Counted from the stretch's first letter, positions 38,122-48,191 are shown. The stretch: DNA of 64,000 bases from Enterococcus sp. HY326 (GCF_026157065.1 NZ_JANLGQ010000004.1:398591-462590), one strand, 5' to 3'. Numbers and translations are program-made. The notes: generated by a model not told the origin, from the sequence alone.

Positions 38122-39257
38122 AAAAATTAGTGAAATTTTGGCAGGATAAAAATTTAACTTATCGTCTACTGGCTTTGGTTTTTGCTCTGATTTTATTTGT
38201 TAATGCAAATAATGATTCTCTACAAAGTATTTTTTATTCTCAAACCGATACCTATACCGAAACGGCTAGCAGCGTGCCAGTGGAACTGATTTATGATAGC
38301 GATGAATATTATGTTTACGGCTATCAAAATACTGTTAGTGTTACCTTATCCAGTTTCAATCGGGTGCAATTGGATGCCGAATACAACGAGGATACCCGGA
38401 ATTTTCAAGTCGTTGCCGATTTATCTGATTTAGGTGTGGGGACCCATGAAGTCAATCTGCGGACTCAAAATCTTAGCAGTGCGGTGTCGGCAACTTTAGA
38501 GACCACTAGCATTACCGTGACCATTGAAGAAAAAGTCACTCAAACCTTTAGTGTCACCCCAACACTGTCCAGTTCGGCCTTAGCGGAAGGATATACGTCA
38601 ACGCAAACTGCTTCACCGAGTTCTGTTGAAATTACAACAGGAGCGGATACTCTCGCAAGAATTGATCGAGTGATTGCTTTAGTGAGCCCGACGACAGCTC
38701 AAATGGAGAATTTTTCTCAAGATGCTGTGGTGACGGCCCTAGATAGTTCAGGAGAAACTTTGAGTATTTCGGCTAATCCAGATACAGTTTCCATTGCAAT
38801 TGAAGTCACGGCACCAACTAAGGACGTTACCATTGAAACCACTCAGGAGGGGGATTTGCCAGATAATGTTGAAAGTTATACAATTAGTCTTTCAACTGAT
38901 ACGGCAACCATTAGTGGTCCTCAATCAGTGATCAATAATATTGATGTCATTTCCTTACCGATTGACATATCCAATATTACCTCGGAAACAGTGCAGACAG
39001 TGGCCCTCGGAACGGATGATTACACATCCAATCCGGAAAATGTTCGGGTGACAATCACACCAAATTTTAGTACAACAACTTCTAGTTCAAGTTCTAGTGG
39101 AGCAACAAATAATGGTGGGACCAGTAACAACGGTTCCTCCAGCAGCTCTTCATCTAGTTCCTCTAGCTCAAGCAGCAGTACACAGACCAGTAGTACTCTA
39201 AGCTCAGCAGAAACTAGTGGTGATGAAAATGCAACAGTAGACAGCGTTGATTCGTAA
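38118..39257 (+). CDS. cdaR: CdaR/YbbR-domain protein
   Basis: One N-terminal membrane helix (about residues 15–32) anchors an extracytoplasmic region made of YbbR repeats. The C-terminus (about residues 318–370) is an almost pure Ser stretch mixed with Thr, Gly and Asn. Its serine codons alternate between TCN and AGY types, which argues against simple slippage. CdaR regulates CdaA across the membrane. ATGA overlap with cdaA indicates coupling. The Ser-rich tail may be a wall-spanning or glycosylated linker; that is inference. Confidence 0.93.
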   Translation: MKKLVKFWQDKNLTYRLLALVFALILFVNANNDSLQSIFYSQTDTYTETASSVPVELIYDSDEYYVYGYQNTVSVTLSSFNRVQLDAEYNEDTRNFQVVADLSDLGVGTHEVNLRTQNLSSAVSATLETTSITVTIEEKVTQTFSVTPTLSSSALAEGYTSTQTASPSSVEITTGADTLARIDRVIALVSPTTAQMENFSQDAVVTALDSSGETLSISANPDTVSIAIEVTAPTKDVTIETTQEGDLPDNVESYTISLSTDTATISGPQSVINNIDVISLPIDISNITSETVQTVALGTDDYTSNPENVRVTITPNFSTTTSSSSSSGATNNGGTSNNGSSSSSSSSSSSSSSSTQTSSTLSSAETSGDENATVDSVDS

Positions 39258-39287
39258 AAAGAAAACAAGTAAGGAGATTCAAATTAA

Positions 39288-40646
39288 ATGGGTAAATATT
39301 TTGGTACAGATGGAGTTAGAGGGATTGCGAACAAGGAGTTAACTCCTGAATTAGCATTTAAATTAGGTCGTTTCGGCGGTTTTGTTTTAAGCCAGCACGA
39401 AGATTCTGAAAAACGTCCGCGGGTATTAGTTGGCCGTGACACTAGAATTTCTGGTCAAATGTTGGAGCAGGCTTTAGTTGCAGGTTTACTGTCTGTGGGA
39501 ATCGAAGTTTTTCAATTAGGCGTGATTTCAACACCGGGAGTAGCGTATTTAACAAGAGTTCAAAAAGCTTCTGCGGGTGTCATGATTTCAGCTTCCCATA
39601 ATCCGGCTGAAGATAATGGTATTAAATTTTTCGGAGCTGATGGTTTCAAATTGGTAGATGAACAAGAATTAGAAATTGAAGCACTGCTTGACGCAAAGGA
39701 AGACACCTTGCCTCGACCATCGGCTGCCGGTTTAGGTACCGTTGATGAATTTCCAGAGGGCTTATTGAAATATTCACAATTTTTGGTACAAAGCATTCCT
39801 GGTGATTTAGAAGGCATGCGGATTTGTATTGATGCAGCAAACGGCGCCACTTATTCTGCAGTTAATCGGGTCTTTGCTGACTTGGAAACTGATTTTTATA
39901 CAATGGGTACGAAGCCAGACGGATTAAATATTAACGATGGTGTTGGTTCGACTCATCCAGAGGCTTTATCGGCCTTTGTTTTAGAGAAAAAAGCCGATGT
40001 TGGTTTAGCCTTTGATGGCGATGGCGACCGGATTATTGCTGTTGATGAGCTAGGTAATATCGTTGACGGTGATAAGATTATGTATATCTGTGCCAAGTAC
40101 TTGAAGGCCAACAATGCCTTGAAAAAAGATACAATCGTAACGACAGTCATGAGTAATTTAGGCTTCCATAAAGCAGTGGAAGCGGCTGGGATGCAAGATG
40201 TTATCACGCAAGTTGGCGACCGTTACGTTGTCGAAGAAATGCGCAAAAATGATTACAATTTTGGTGGCGAACAATCCGGCCACATGATTTTCTTAGATTA
40301 TAATACCACCGGTGATGGCATGCTTTCAGGCATCCAATTGTTAAATGTTATGAAGGAAACCGGCAAAAAATTATCCGAGTTAGCTAGTGAAGTCACCATC
40401 TATCCACAGGAATTAGTAAATATTCGCGTCTCGAATAAAGACGGTGCCATGGAAGTACCAGCCATTAAAGCCGTAATTGAAGAAGCAGAAGCGGAGATGA
40501 ATGGTGAAGGACGTATCCTAGTTCGACCTTCAGGAACTGAACCATTACTAAGAGTGATGGCTGAAGCTCCCACCCATGAGCAGGTTGATTATTATGTTGA
40601 AAAAATTGCTAAAGTTGTCAGAGAAGAAATTGGCTTAGAAAACTAA
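39288..40646 (+). CDS. glmM: Phosphoglucosamine mutase
   Basis: GlmM converts GlcN-6-P to GlcN-1-P for UDP-GlcNAc. The phosphoserine loop is [18 protein letters not shown]; the metal loop [11 protein letters not shown]; the sugar-binding loop [10 protein letters not shown]; the phosphate-binding end [14 protein letters not shown]. The length of 452 residues fits. AAGGAG precedes the ATG. It is third in the cdaA operon; in Bacillus and lactococci GlmM binds and restrains CdaA. Confidence 0.98.
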   Translation: MGKYFGTDGVRGIANKELTPELAFKLGRFGGFVLSQHEDSEKRPRVLVGRDTRISGQMLEQALVAGLLSVGIEVFQLGVISTPGVAYLTRVQKASAGVMISASHNPAEDNGIKFFGADGFKLVDEQELEIEALLDAKEDTLPRPSAAGLGTVDEFPEGLLKYSQFLVQSIPGDLEGMRICIDAANGATYSAVNRVFADLETDFYTMGTKPDGLNINDGVGSTHPEALSAFVLEKKADVGLAFDGDGDRIIAVDELGNIVDGDKIMYICAKYLKANNALKKDTIVTTVMSNLGFHKAVEAAGMQDVITQVGDRYVVEEMRKNDYNFGGEQSGHMIFLDYNTTGDGMLSGIQLLNVMKETGKKLSELASEVTIYPQELVNIRVSNKDGAMEVPAIKAVIEEAEAEMNGEGRILVRPSGTEPLLRVMAEAPTHEQVDYYVEKIAKVVREEIGLEN

Positions 40647-40690
40647 TTTTGTAATTGACGAAGAAAGCTAAATCAGTTCATTTGAGCTAA

Positions 40691-40728
40691 AATCCATTTC
40701 AATTTTTCAGTTGAAATGGATTTTTTTT
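40691..40728 (+). terminator. Terminator of the cdaA-cdaR-glmM operon
   Basis: AATCCATTTCAA (40691–40702) pairs with TTGAAATGGATT (40711–40722), followed by a run of T to 40728. Confidence 0.95.
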
Positions 40729-40738
40729 ATAACTAAAC

Positions 40739-40771
40739 AAAAGAGGTTCAGCTATTTTGCCGAACCTCTTT
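40739..40771 (-). terminator. Terminator of glmS
   Basis: On the minus strand AAAGAGGTTC (40771–40762) pairs with its complement at 40749–40740, then a T-rich run. Confidence 0.9.
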
Positions 40772-40785
40772 ACATTAATTATTTG

Positions 40786-42594
40786 CTATTCAACTGTTAC
40801 AGACTTTGCCAAATTTCTTGGTTTATCAACATCATAACCTCTTTGTAAGGTTGCATAGTAGGCAATTAATTGTGCCGGTACAACGCTGACTAATGGTGTT
40901 AATAACGGATGAACGTTTGGTAAAATAATTTGGTCGTCAGCTTTGCTGACGGATTCACTGGCAATCACTAGGACGTTTGCACCACGGCTTTCAACTTCCC
41001 GGACATTTCCTCTAGTATGAGCCGCTGTCGCAGCATCGGTGATAAACGCCATCACAGGAGTGCCTTCTTCAATCAATGCAATTGTGCCATGTTTTAATTC
41101 GCCAGCTGCAAAGCCTTCAGTCTGAACGTAAGAAATTTCTTTTAATTTTAAAGCGGCTTCCATTGACACATAATAATCCACACTACGACCGATATAAAAG
41201 GCGTTGCGGGTCTCTTTTAAATAAGCTTGAGCTAGCTCATCGATTAAATGTTTTTCAGAAATCATCGTTTCCATGCCAGTTGCCACTAAACTTAATTCGT
41301 GTAATAAATTAAATGCAAAGGCTTCAGGAATTTCTTTTTTCTCGCCAAGGGCTTTAGCTAATACTGTCATCACAGCAATTTGAGCTGTGTAAGCCTTAGT
41401 TGAGGCCACAGCAATCTCAGGACCAGCGTGAAGTAATAATGTGTATTGCGCTTCTCTGGAGAGAGTAGAGCCCGCCACATTAGTAATCGTCAGGCTCGGA
41501 TAGCCTAGCTCATTAATTTTAACTAAAACTTGGCGGCTGTCAGCAGTTTCACCGCTTTGGCTTAAAAAGATAAAAAATGGTTTTTCTGAAAGTAATGGTA
41601 GATTGTAGCCAAATTCACTGGATAAATGAATTTCCGTTGGGACCTTGGCTAAGCTTTCAAAAATCTGTTTGCTGACCCAACCGGCGTTAGCGCTTGTACC
41701 ACAAGCGACGATGTAAATTCGGTCGCTTGCTTGCATTGTTGCTAATAAGTTAGCGTCAATAGCGAATTCACCGGAATCAGTGACATATTCTTTTGCGATG
41801 CGGCGCATAACAGCAGGCTGTTCGTCAATTTCTTTTAGCATGTAAAAAGGATAGGTTCCTTTTTCGATATCAGCCAAATCGATTTCAGCAGTGAAGGCGC
41901 TGCGTTCCACTTTTTCGCCAGTCGCTTTTTCAATGCCAACACTGTCAGCGGTTAGGGTTACTAGTTCACCATCTGCAATTTCTAAAAATTGTTTTGTTTG
42001 GTCAATCATCGCCATTGCATCGCTACAGATTACATTGAAATCTGCTCCTAAACCAATTAGTAAAGGACTTTTATTTTTTGCGACATACAAGGTATCTGAG
42101 TCAGCTTTATCGACTAATGCAAAGGCATAAGAGCCTTCGATGACAGCCAAAGCCTTTTTGAAGGCTTCTTTAACTGATAAGCCATCTTCAGCGAAGCGGG
42201 CAATTAACTGCACCACAATTTCTGTATCTGTTTCACTTTCTAAAGCAATACCAGCTAGATAAGTATCTTTTAATTCTTGATAATTTTCAATCACACCGTT
42301 ATGCACTAAAACAAATTTTTGATTAGTTGAGGTATGAGGGTGAGCGTTAATTTCAGTAGCGGGTCCATGAGTTGCCCAGCGAGTATGGCCAATCCCGAGG
42401 GTTCCTGTTAACTCAGTTCCAACTTTTTCTCTTAAATCTTTAATGCGGCCTTTAGTTTTAACTAATTGGTTGCTGTTTGTATCTGCGACAAAAATACCGG
42501 CTGAATCATAACCGCGGTATTCTAATTTCTCCAAACCTTTTAATAAAATTTCAGTTGTGTTGGGGTTACCAACAATTCCTACGATTCCACACAT
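40786..42594 (-). CDS. glmS: Glutamine–fructose-6-phosphate aminotransferase
   Basis: GlmS makes GlcN-6-P from fructose-6-P and glutamine. After removal of Met the catalytic Cys leads CGIVGIVG. The glutaminase domain shows [19 protein letters not shown]. Two SIS domains follow (residues about 285–590), ending [17 protein letters not shown] lies six bases upstream in frame, but the family requires Cys2, so 42594 is the start. A glmS ribozyme lies in its leader, so GlcN-6-P should switch off the message. Confidence 0.98.
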   Translation of the reverse strand: MCGIVGIVGNPNTTEILLKGLEKLEYRGYDSAGIFVADTNSNQLVKTKGRIKDLREKVGTELTGTLGIGHTRWATHGPATEINAHPHTSTNQKFVLVHNGVIENYQELKDTYLAGIALESETDTEIVVQLIARFAEDGLSVKEAFKKALAVIEGSYAFALVDKADSDTLYVAKNKSPLLIGLGADFNVICSDAMAMIDQTKQFLEIADGELVTLTADSVGIEKATGEKVERSAFTAEIDLADIEKGTYPFYMLKEIDEQPAVMRRIAKEYVTDSGEFAIDANLLATMQASDRIYIVACGTSANAGWVSKQIFESLAKVPTEIHLSSEFGYNLPLLSEKPFFIFLSQSGETADSRQVLVKINELGYPSLTITNVAGSTLSREAQYTLLLHAGPEIAVASTKAYTAQIAVMTVLAKALGEKKEIPEAFAFNLLHELSLVATGMETMISEKHLIDELAQAYLKETRNAFYIGRSVDYYVSMEAALKLKEISYVQTEGFAAGELKHGTIALIEEGTPVMAFITDAATAAHTRGNVREVESRGANVLVIASESVSKADDQIILPNVHPLLTPLVSVVPAQLIAYYATLQRGYDVDKPRNLAKSVTVE

Positions 42595-42639
42595 AATCAA
42601 ATCCTACTTTCGACTGTTCTATTCATTGTATTTGGTTTC

Positions 42640-42775
42640 CGCTGCGGATAAAGTTTTTGTTTTTTTCTCACGAAAAGGTTTTAATCTTTATCTGTAGAGT
42701 GCAGTCCCTAGAGCCACCCGCCGAAAACTTCGATAAGCTCTTTCCTCGTCACCTGAAAATAGGTCTGGCGCTATC
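42640..42775 (-). ncRNA. glmS ribozyme
   Basis: Reading the minus strand, A-GCGCC begins at 42772; cleavage is expected between 42772 and 42771. Then come GTGACGAGG, GCTTATCGA, TTTTCGGCGGGTGGCTC, matching the conserved core of the Bacillus glmS ribozyme (GACGAGG, TTATCGA, TCGGCGGGTG). The 3' part pairs CTGC (42706–42703) with GCAG near 42644 and GATAAAG with CTTTATC. It lies 46 bases upstream of the glmS start. In the family GlcN-6-P acts as cofactor for self-cleavage. Exact 3' boundary uncertain. Confidence 0.94.
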
Positions 42776-42826
42776 CTTAATTGGTCTAACCAATCCTCCT
42801 TGTTATTATTTTCGGAAACACTAATG

Positions 42827-42855
42827 ATTCTATATGTTTGTTAATTATTTGTCAA
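42827..42855 (-). promoter_or_regulatory. Promoter of glmS
   Basis: On the minus strand TTGACA (42855–42850) and TAGAAT (42832–42827) are 17 bases apart. Transcription would begin near 42820, giving a leader of about 45 bases before the ribozyme cleavage site, with a small hairpin TTGGT/ACCAA just before it. Confidence 0.88.
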
Positions 42856-43015
42856 ATATTTTTTTATAAATGGTCTACTTGTAATGAAAGTTTAATATAC
42901 TGAAATATTTCTTTTTCTTTTTCTAAATCCATTAGATGGGAAATATTTTATAGAGGAAAAAAAAAAAAAGCCAGAAAATTTCTATTTAAACATTTTTTTC
43001 TCAGTTATTTTTAGG

Positions 43016-43021
43016 TATACT
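43016..43021 (+). promoter_or_regulatory. −10 box for the 43048 gene
   Basis: TATACT at 43016–43021; no good −35 is visible. Transcription would start about 20 bases before the GTG codon. Confidence 0.4.
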
Positions 43022-43047
43022 AGCTGTAGAAAGTCGAGGGGATGCAG

Positions 43048-43335
43048 GTGCAGGAAGTACCGGTAATTACATTGAAAGAATTAAAAGCAGCGATTGCTCA
43101 GTTGGAAAAGGAGCATCAGCTTGCAGAGGATACTAAAGTTTTTTTGAATACTGGCTGGGACAGCGTGCAAGAAATTGCACCAGACGCCTTAAAAGTTGCC
43201 AAGGTCCAAGCTTTTACTGTTGAAGATCCCTTATCTGGAGAAGAGTTTGGTGGCCATTCGCTTTTAACGAAAGCGGAAGCAATGAAGGCCCAAGGTAAAA
43301 TTGAAACAGCGATTATTATCAATAATGTTTACTAA
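43048..43335 (+). CDS. Conserved small hypothetical protein
   Basis: The product has 95 residues if started at GTG 43048. An ATG lies six bases upstream, but the GAGGGG site abuts it with almost no spacing, whereas GTG is 7 bases from the site. The sequence mixes a helical N-terminus (TLKELKAAIAQLEKEHQL) with strands (TKVFLNTGWDSVQEIAP, AIIINNVY). There is no signal peptide, membrane helix or cysteine. I do not recognise the family. It has its own terminator and is divergent from glmS. Confidence 0.75.
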   Translation: MQEVPVITLKELKAAIAQLEKEHQLAEDTKVFLNTGWDSVQEIAPDALKVAKVQAFTVEDPLSGEEFGGHSLLTKAEAMKAQGKIETAIIINNVY

Positions 43336-43377
43336 AAACTTGAGCAACAGCTATTTTTAGTTGTCTCAAGTTTTTTT
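43336..43377 (+). terminator. Terminator after the 43048 gene
   Basis: AAACTTGAG (43336–43344) pairs with CTCAAGTTT (43365–43373), inner CAAC/GTTG, then T7. Confidence 0.93.
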
Positions 43378-43407
43378 CATAAGAAAACAACGTCTGGAGA
43401 GAAGGCA

Positions 43408-44370
43408 ATGGCAATTTTCAATTTTCCAAATTCCCGAGAAGATTTTATCCGCCTGGGAAAAGAGGCCTTGGAGCAAGGAGAACAACAAAAAGGGCTAAAA
43501 CTATTTCATGAAGCCTATGAAATGGAGGCCGACTTTTCTTTAAATCTTCTGATTGTTCATTTAATGATGGAAACTGGCGACCATCAACAAGCATTGCGCT
43601 TAGCTCAAGACTATTTGTCAGATTATTTAAAGGAACGGCAATACTTTGATTTATTTTTCCAATTGTTGCTTTTAAATCAACAATTTCTAAAAGCTCACGA
43701 GTATTTAGCACAATTTGAAGGCCATCAAGATCAGACTTGGCTAGATTTGTTACATCAGCAGCTAACTCAGTTAGAGGATTACCTGAGTCAACTGGAGCAA
43801 CAAAAGCTTGCAGATTTACGCAGGACCTTGAGCACTATCAATCAGTTGACAATGCAGCAGCAGGCTGGCTTTATTGAAACGCTAATAGCAACCCCGCTAA
43901 ATTTCTTTTTAGAAATGGCGGCTTCTATTTTAACTGACGTCCAAATAAATTATTTCAGCCGTTTAAAAGTTTTGGAGGAGTTAATCAAACTCAAAAGAAA
44001 AGAATCCTTCACTTTCCGGTGGTTTAACGAAAAAGAACAACAGGTTATCCCAAGTCAGCTGGGATTGGTAGAAAATTCAACTGAGCTGGCCAAGATAGAA
44101 TTGTTTTTAACTCAGCAATTGGAACATCAGCAGCCAGATCTTTTACAGGCTCTCTTAGAAGAGGTTCGGTTGCATCTGACGATTTTATTTCCATTTGAAA
44201 CGGAAACTATTACAGCTTTGGGGGGCGTGCAACTGTTTGCTGAAAGCTATCTAGTTGAATACAGCGAAGGGTATTCAGAACAGTTGGAGGAATCTGTCGA
44301 ATTCAATCGTATTCAAGAGTTAAAGCAAAATTTGCGGCAGTTTATTTGGCAATTGATGGAGAGAAGTTAG
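43408..44370 (+). CDS. TPR-like helical protein of unknown function
   Basis: The product has 320 residues, almost entirely helical and rich in Leu, Gln and Glu. The first 100 residues contain tetratricopeptide-like units (ALEQGEQQKGLKLFHEAYEM and AYEMEADFSLNLLIVHLMME with alternating small and aromatic residues). It has no signal peptide, membrane helix or catalytic motif. GGAGAG precedes the ATG. Such proteins often act as adaptors. It lies upstream of tig with a separate tig promoter between. The function is unknown. Confidence 0.72.
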   Translation: MAIFNFPNSREDFIRLGKEALEQGEQQKGLKLFHEAYEMEADFSLNLLIVHLMMETGDHQQALRLAQDYLSDYLKERQYFDLFFQLLLLNQQFLKAHEYLAQFEGHQDQTWLDLLHQQLTQLEDYLSQLEQQKLADLRRTLSTINQLTMQQQAGFIETLIATPLNFFLEMAASILTDVQINYFSRLKVLEELIKLKRKESFTFRWFNEKEQQVIPSQLGLVENSTELAKIELFLTQQLEHQQPDLLQALLEEVRLHLTILFPFETETITALGGVQLFAESYLVEYSEGYSEQLEESVEFNRIQELKQNLRQFIWQLMERS

Positions 44371-44417
44371 TATTTAGAAAAAAATGCAAAATTCGCCTAT
44401 CTTCTTTTGCGAATATG

Positions 44418-44446
44418 TTTACAATCCTTGGTGCTTAGTGTAATAT
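44418..44446 (+). promoter_or_regulatory. Promoter of tig
   Basis: TTTACA (44418–44423) and TAATAT (44441–44446) are 17 bases apart. It gives an unusually long leader, about 185 bases, before the tig ATG. Confidence 0.8.
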
Positions 44447-44458
44447 TTAAAAGGTATG

Positions 44459-44607
44459 TGGGGCAGTAGATAGCTTAAAAAGGCTTGTAGGAACTACCCG
44501 AATTATTGCTAAAAGGTTTTTGCTTGCGTCGTGAACTTATACGAGCTTAAGAGAAAACTCAGCTGTAATTCGGTTATTTCAATGCCACAGCTTAGACTGC
44601 AATCCCA
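44459..44607 (+). ncRNA. Structured leader RNA of tig
   Basis: A long-range stem closes the leader: TGGG (44459–44462) with CCCA (44604–44607), GCAGT (44463–44467) with ACTGC (44596–44600), and AGCT (44472–44475) with AGCT (44589–44592). Inside, CCGAATTA (44498–44505) pairs with TAATTCGG (44566–44573), enclosing smaller hairpins. The structure ends about 20 bases before the ribosome site and has no T run, so it is not a terminator. I do not recognise a known riboswitch class in it. Confidence 0.6.
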
Positions 44608-44636
44608 GTAATAATAGATATTTCGGAGGGAATCAA

Positions 44637-45923
44637 ATGACAGCAAAATGGGAAAAAAAAGGCACCAATGATGGTGTGTTAACCTTCTCTATTGAACGTG
44701 CTCAAATCGAAAAAGGCTTAACCATCGCTTTTAATAAAGTGAAAGGTAATTTAAATGTTCCTGGCTTCCGTAAAGGAAAAGTATCACGCCAAGTGTTTAA
44801 CCGCATGTACGGCGAAGCAGCTTTGTATGAAGATGCTTTGAACGCTGTTTTACCAGAAGCTTATGAAGCTGCTGTAAAAGAAGCGGCAATCGATCCAGTT
44901 TCTCAACCTAAAATTGATGTTGAGAGCATGGAAGAAGGCCAAGACTGGGTAATCACAGCAGAAGTAACTGTGAAGCCAGAAGTTAAATTAGGCGAATACA
45001 AAGACTTAGTTGTTGAAAAACAAGACCGTGAAGTCAGCGAGGAAGATGTTGATGCACGGATTCAGCGGGAACAAGAAGCGCAAGCAGAATTAGTTGTCAA
45101 AGAAGACGCTGCTGCTGAAAATGGCGACACAGTTGTCATCGACTTTGAAGGCTTTGTTGACGATGTTGCTTTTGAAGGCGGCAAGGGTGAAAACTATTCT
45201 CTTGAATTAGGATCAAACTCATTTATCCCAGGCTTTGAAGATCAATTAGTTGGCCATAAAGCAGAGGAAGAATTAGATGTTAACGTAACTTTCCCTGAAG
45301 ATTATCAAGCTGAAGATTTAGCTGGCAAAGAAGCAATCTTCAAAGTGAAAATCCATGAAGTGAAAGCGAAAGAATTACCAGAATTAGACGATGAATTTGC
45401 TAAAGATGTCGACGAAGAAGTTGAAACCTTAGCAGAATTAAAAGAAAAATATCGCAAAGAATTAACTGAAACCAAAGAACAAGCAGCAGTGGATGCTAAA
45501 GAAGAAGCAGCAATTAAAAAGGCTGTCGACAATGCAGAAATCCTAGATTTACCGCATGTAATGGTTCATGATGAAGTACACCGGGCGATGGATGAATTCT
45601 TAGGCAATATGCAACGCCAAGGCATCTCACCTGAAATGTACTATCAATTGACTGGTTCAACTGAAGCTGATTTGCACACGCAATTTGAAGGTGAAGCTGA
45701 AACCCGGACTAAAACAAATCTAGTTATTGAAGCAATTGCAGAAGCTGAAAAATTTGAAGCAACTGACGAAGAAATTGAAAAAGAATTGCAAGATTTAGCT
45801 GATACTTACCAAATGCCGCTAGACCAGGTTAAAAACTTGTTGTCTGAAGACATGCTAAAACATGATATCGTGATGAAAAAAGCTGTTGATTTAATCACTG
45901 GCACAGCGAAAGAAGAAGCATAA
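44637..45923 (+). CDS. tig: Trigger factor
   Basis: This ribosome-bound chaperone and prolyl isomerase has 428 residues. The N-terminal ribosome-binding domain contains [18 protein letters not shown] (signature GFRxGK). The FKBP-like domain lies at about 160–245 ([20 protein letters not shown]) and a long helical C-terminal domain follows. CGGAGGG is well placed before the ATG. It sits before clpX, as in many Firmicutes, but with its own promoter and a long folded leader. Confidence 0.97.
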   Translation: MTAKWEKKGTNDGVLTFSIERAQIEKGLTIAFNKVKGNLNVPGFRKGKVSRQVFNRMYGEAALYEDALNAVLPEAYEAAVKEAAIDPVSQPKIDVESMEEGQDWVITAEVTVKPEVKLGEYKDLVVEKQDREVSEEDVDARIQREQEAQAELVVKEDAAAENGDTVVIDFEGFVDDVAFEGGKGENYSLELGSNSFIPGFEDQLVGHKAEEELDVNVTFPEDYQAEDLAGKEAIFKVKIHEVKAKELPELDDEFAKDVDEEVETLAELKEKYRKELTETKEQAAVDAKEEAAIKKAVDNAEILDLPHVMVHDEVHRAMDEFLGNMQRQGISPEMYYQLTGSTEADLHTQFEGEAETRTKTNLVIEAIAEAEKFEATDEEIEKELQDLADTYQMPLDQVKNLLSEDMLKHDIVMKKAVDLITGTAKEEA

Positions 45924-45948
45924 TTTTTTATTCATATCATAAAAGATG

Positions 45949-45985
45949 AACGTGGGGCATTCTTTACGGATGTGCCACGTTTTTA
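45949..45985 (+). terminator. Terminator after tig
   Basis: AACGTGGGGCAT pairs with ATGTGCCACGTT (45949–45981, one mismatch), followed by T5. Confidence 0.9.
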
Positions 45986-46058
45986 TTTCGTTATGATTGC
46001 AGAATGATGAAGATAAGTTTTAGTTTCGCTTGCCACTCTTTTTAATTTAGGATATTTG

Positions 46059-46067
46059 TGATATGAT
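46059..46067 (+). promoter_or_regulatory. Extended −10 promoter of clpX
   Basis: TGATATGAT at 46059–46067 with a weak T-rich −35. It gives a leader of about 55 bases. Confidence 0.6.
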
Positions 46068-46128
46068 ACCTTTAGTTTGGGGAAACCTCTAACTAAAAGT
46101 ATGTACGAGAAATAAATGAGGTGAAAAG

Positions 46129-47376
46129 ATGTACGATAACACAGATAGTACAGATACAGTTCGTTGTTCTTTTTGCGGGAAGACCCAAGAAGAAGTACGC
46201 AAAATCGTAGCTGGCCCAGGTGTTTATATTTGTAACGAGTGTATCGAGTTGTGCAAAGAAATTATTGATGAAGAGTTTTATGATGAAGCTGTTCGTGATG
46301 TTCTTGACGTGCCAAAACCTCGTGAAATCTTAACTGTTTTAGACGAATATGTAATTGGCCAAGAACGGGCGAAACGCGCCCTGTCCGTCGCTGTATACAA
46401 CCACTATAAACGAATCAATCACGGTGTTGAAAATTCTGACGAAGTTGAATTGCAAAAAAGTAATATTTGCTTAATCGGACCAACCGGCTCAGGGAAAACT
46501 TTCTTAGCGCAGACCTTAGCCCGCACGTTAAATGTGCCTTTTGCGATTGCCGATGCGACTAGCTTAACGGAAGCCGGCTATGTCGGTGAAGATGTCGAAA
46601 ACATCTTATTAAAACTATTGCAATCTGCTGATTACAATGTCGAACGGGCAGAAAAAGGGATTATTTACATCGACGAAATTGATAAAATTGCCCGCAAGAG
46701 CGAAAATGTTTCAATTACCCGAGATGTTTCCGGTGAAGGGGTTCAACAAGCCCTCTTGAAAATTCTTGAAGGCACAGTTGCTAGTGTACCACCGCAGGGC
46801 GGGCGCAAGCATCCCCATCAAGAATTTATCCAAATTGATACCACCAATATTTTATTCATCGTGGGCGGCGCCTTCGATGGCATTGAAACGATTGTTCGCA
46901 ATCGTCTTGGTGAAAAAACAATCGGTTTTGGTGCGGACAACAAACGACTTGGGGAAAACGAAAGTGTAATGCAACACATCATCCCTGAAGATTTGTTGAA
47001 ATTTGGCTTGATTCCTGAATTTATCGGCCGCTTACCTGTGACAGCTGCTTTGGAAAAATTATCTACCGAAGACCTCGTGCACATTTTGACCGAGCCGAAA
47101 AATGCTTTAGTAAAACAATATCAAAAACTATTAGCGTTGGATGATACAGATTTGGAATTTGAACCGGATGCGCTGCGTTCTATTGCGAATAAGGCCATCG
47201 AACGAAATACTGGTGCCCGCGGCTTGCGTTCAATCATTGAAGACATTATGATGGACATTATGTTTGATATTCCATCAGATGAATCGATTGAGAAAGTTGT
47301 GATTACCAAAGCAGCAGCTAACGATGAGGCTGAACCAATTGTGATTTACAGCAATGATTCTAAAAAAGCTGGCTAA
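46129..47376 (+). CDS. clpX: ClpX ATP-dependent protease ATPase subunit
   Basis: ClpX unfolds substrates for ClpP. The N-terminal zinc domain has CSFCGKTQ and CNECIELC. The AAA+ core has Walker [13 protein letters not shown], Walker [14 protein letters not shown], the pore/substrate region, and an arginine-finger region ([14 protein letters not shown]). The ClpP-contact loop carries the IGF tripeptide in KTIGFGA. At 415 residues it is full length. GAGGTG precedes the ATG. It is monocistronic, with terminators on both sides. Confidence 0.98.
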   Translation: MYDNTDSTDTVRCSFCGKTQEEVRKIVAGPGVYICNECIELCKEIIDEEFYDEAVRDVLDVPKPREILTVLDEYVIGQERAKRALSVAVYNHYKRINHGVENSDEVELQKSNICLIGPTGSGKTFLAQTLARTLNVPFAIADATSLTEAGYVGEDVENILLKLLQSADYNVERAEKGIIYIDEIDKIARKSENVSITRDVSGEGVQQALLKILEGTVASVPPQGGRKHPHQEFIQIDTTNILFIVGGAFDGIETIVRNRLGEKTIGFGADNKRLGENESVMQHIIPEDLLKFGLIPEFIGRLPVTAALEKLSTEDLVHILTEPKNALVKQYQKLLALDDTDLEFEPDALRSIANKAIERNTGARGLRSIIEDIMMDIMFDIPSDESIEKVVITKAAANDEAEPIVIYSNDSKKAG

Positions 47377-47393
47377 TATCAATTGAAATATAA

Positions 47394-47445
47394 AACGGAA
47401 GTTTGCGGAGGAGACAAGCCTGAATCCCTGAACTTCCGTTTTTTT
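47394..47445 (+). terminator. Terminator after clpX
   Basis: AACGGAAGTT (47394–47403) pairs with AACTTCCGTT (47431–47440), then T7. The loop is long (27 bases). Confidence 0.88.
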
Positions 47446-47510
47446 GAAATGTAGCTACCTTAAAATTTACCAAGAAAAAATTTACACAACAGAAATAAAG
47501 GAGAAAAAGA

Positions 47511-48101
47511 ATGGATGTACATAATGCAGAGATTGTCATTAGTGCGGTAGAGCCCAAGCAATATCCAGAAGGCGGTCTGCCAGAAATTGCACTGGCGGGG
47601 CGGTCTAATGTTGGGAAATCTTCATTTATTAATACGTTAATCAATCGGAAAAATTTAGCCCGCACCTCTGGCAAACCAGGAAAAACTCAGACGCTAAATT
47701 TTTATTTGATTGAAAATGCTCTACACTTTGTGGATGTGCCAGGTTACGGTTATGCGAAGGTTTCTAAAACTGAGCGGGCCAAGTGGGGCCAGATGATTGA
47801 AACTTATCTGACAAATCGGGATAATTTGCGGGCTGTGGTCTCGTTGGTAGATGCCCGTCATGAGCCATCAAAAGAGGATGTGCAGATGTATCAATTTTTA
47901 AAATATTATGAGCTTCCAGTGATTGTGGTGGCGACAAAAATTGATAAAATTCCTCGTGGTAAATGGAATAAACACGAAAGCATGATTAAAAAGGCACTGG
48001 ACTTTGACAAGAATGATGATTTTGTCTTGTTCTCTTCTGTTACGAAAGAAGGAAAGCAGCAAGCCTGGAATGCGATTGAAAGTTATTTAAAAGGAAAATA
48101 A
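47511..48101 (+). CDS. ysxC: Ribosome biogenesis GTPase YsxC/EngB
   Basis: This GTPase has 196 residues. G1 is [13 protein letters not shown]2 region [15 protein letters not shown]3 [10 protein letters not shown]4 VATKIDKI, G5 FSSVTKEG. It is required for late 50S subunit assembly in Firmicutes. AAAGGAG precedes the ATG. It follows clpX, as is common, but a terminator lies between. A two-way terminator separates it from a small minus-strand gene. Confidence 0.97.
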   Translation: MDVHNAEIVISAVEPKQYPEGGLPEIALAGRSNVGKSSFINTLINRKNLARTSGKPGKTQTLNFYLIENALHFVDVPGYGYAKVSKTERAKWGQMIETYLTNRDNLRAVVSLVDARHEPSKEDVQMYQFLKYYELPVIVVATKIDKIPRGKWNKHESMIKKALDFDKNDDFVLFSSVTKEGKQQAWNAIESYLKGK

Positions 48102-48102
48102 A

Positions 48103-48152
48103 AAATTTGCACCAGCAGGTCTAATGGTAGACTTACTGGTGCAAATTTTTTT
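48103..48152. terminator. Two-way terminator between ysxC and the small gene
   Basis: AAATTTGCACCAG (48103–48115) pairs with CTGGTGCAAATTT (48136–48148), inner GTCTA/TAGAC, T run to 48152 and A run before it. Confidence 0.93.
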
Positions 48153-48191
48153 GTTAAACAAAAGCAACTGACAAGCTAGTCAGTCTGAAAC

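Noticed and set aside
39020..39268. Leu/Glu-rich minus-strand frame opposite the cdaR tail
   Set aside because: It is the complement of serine codons, with no start signal.
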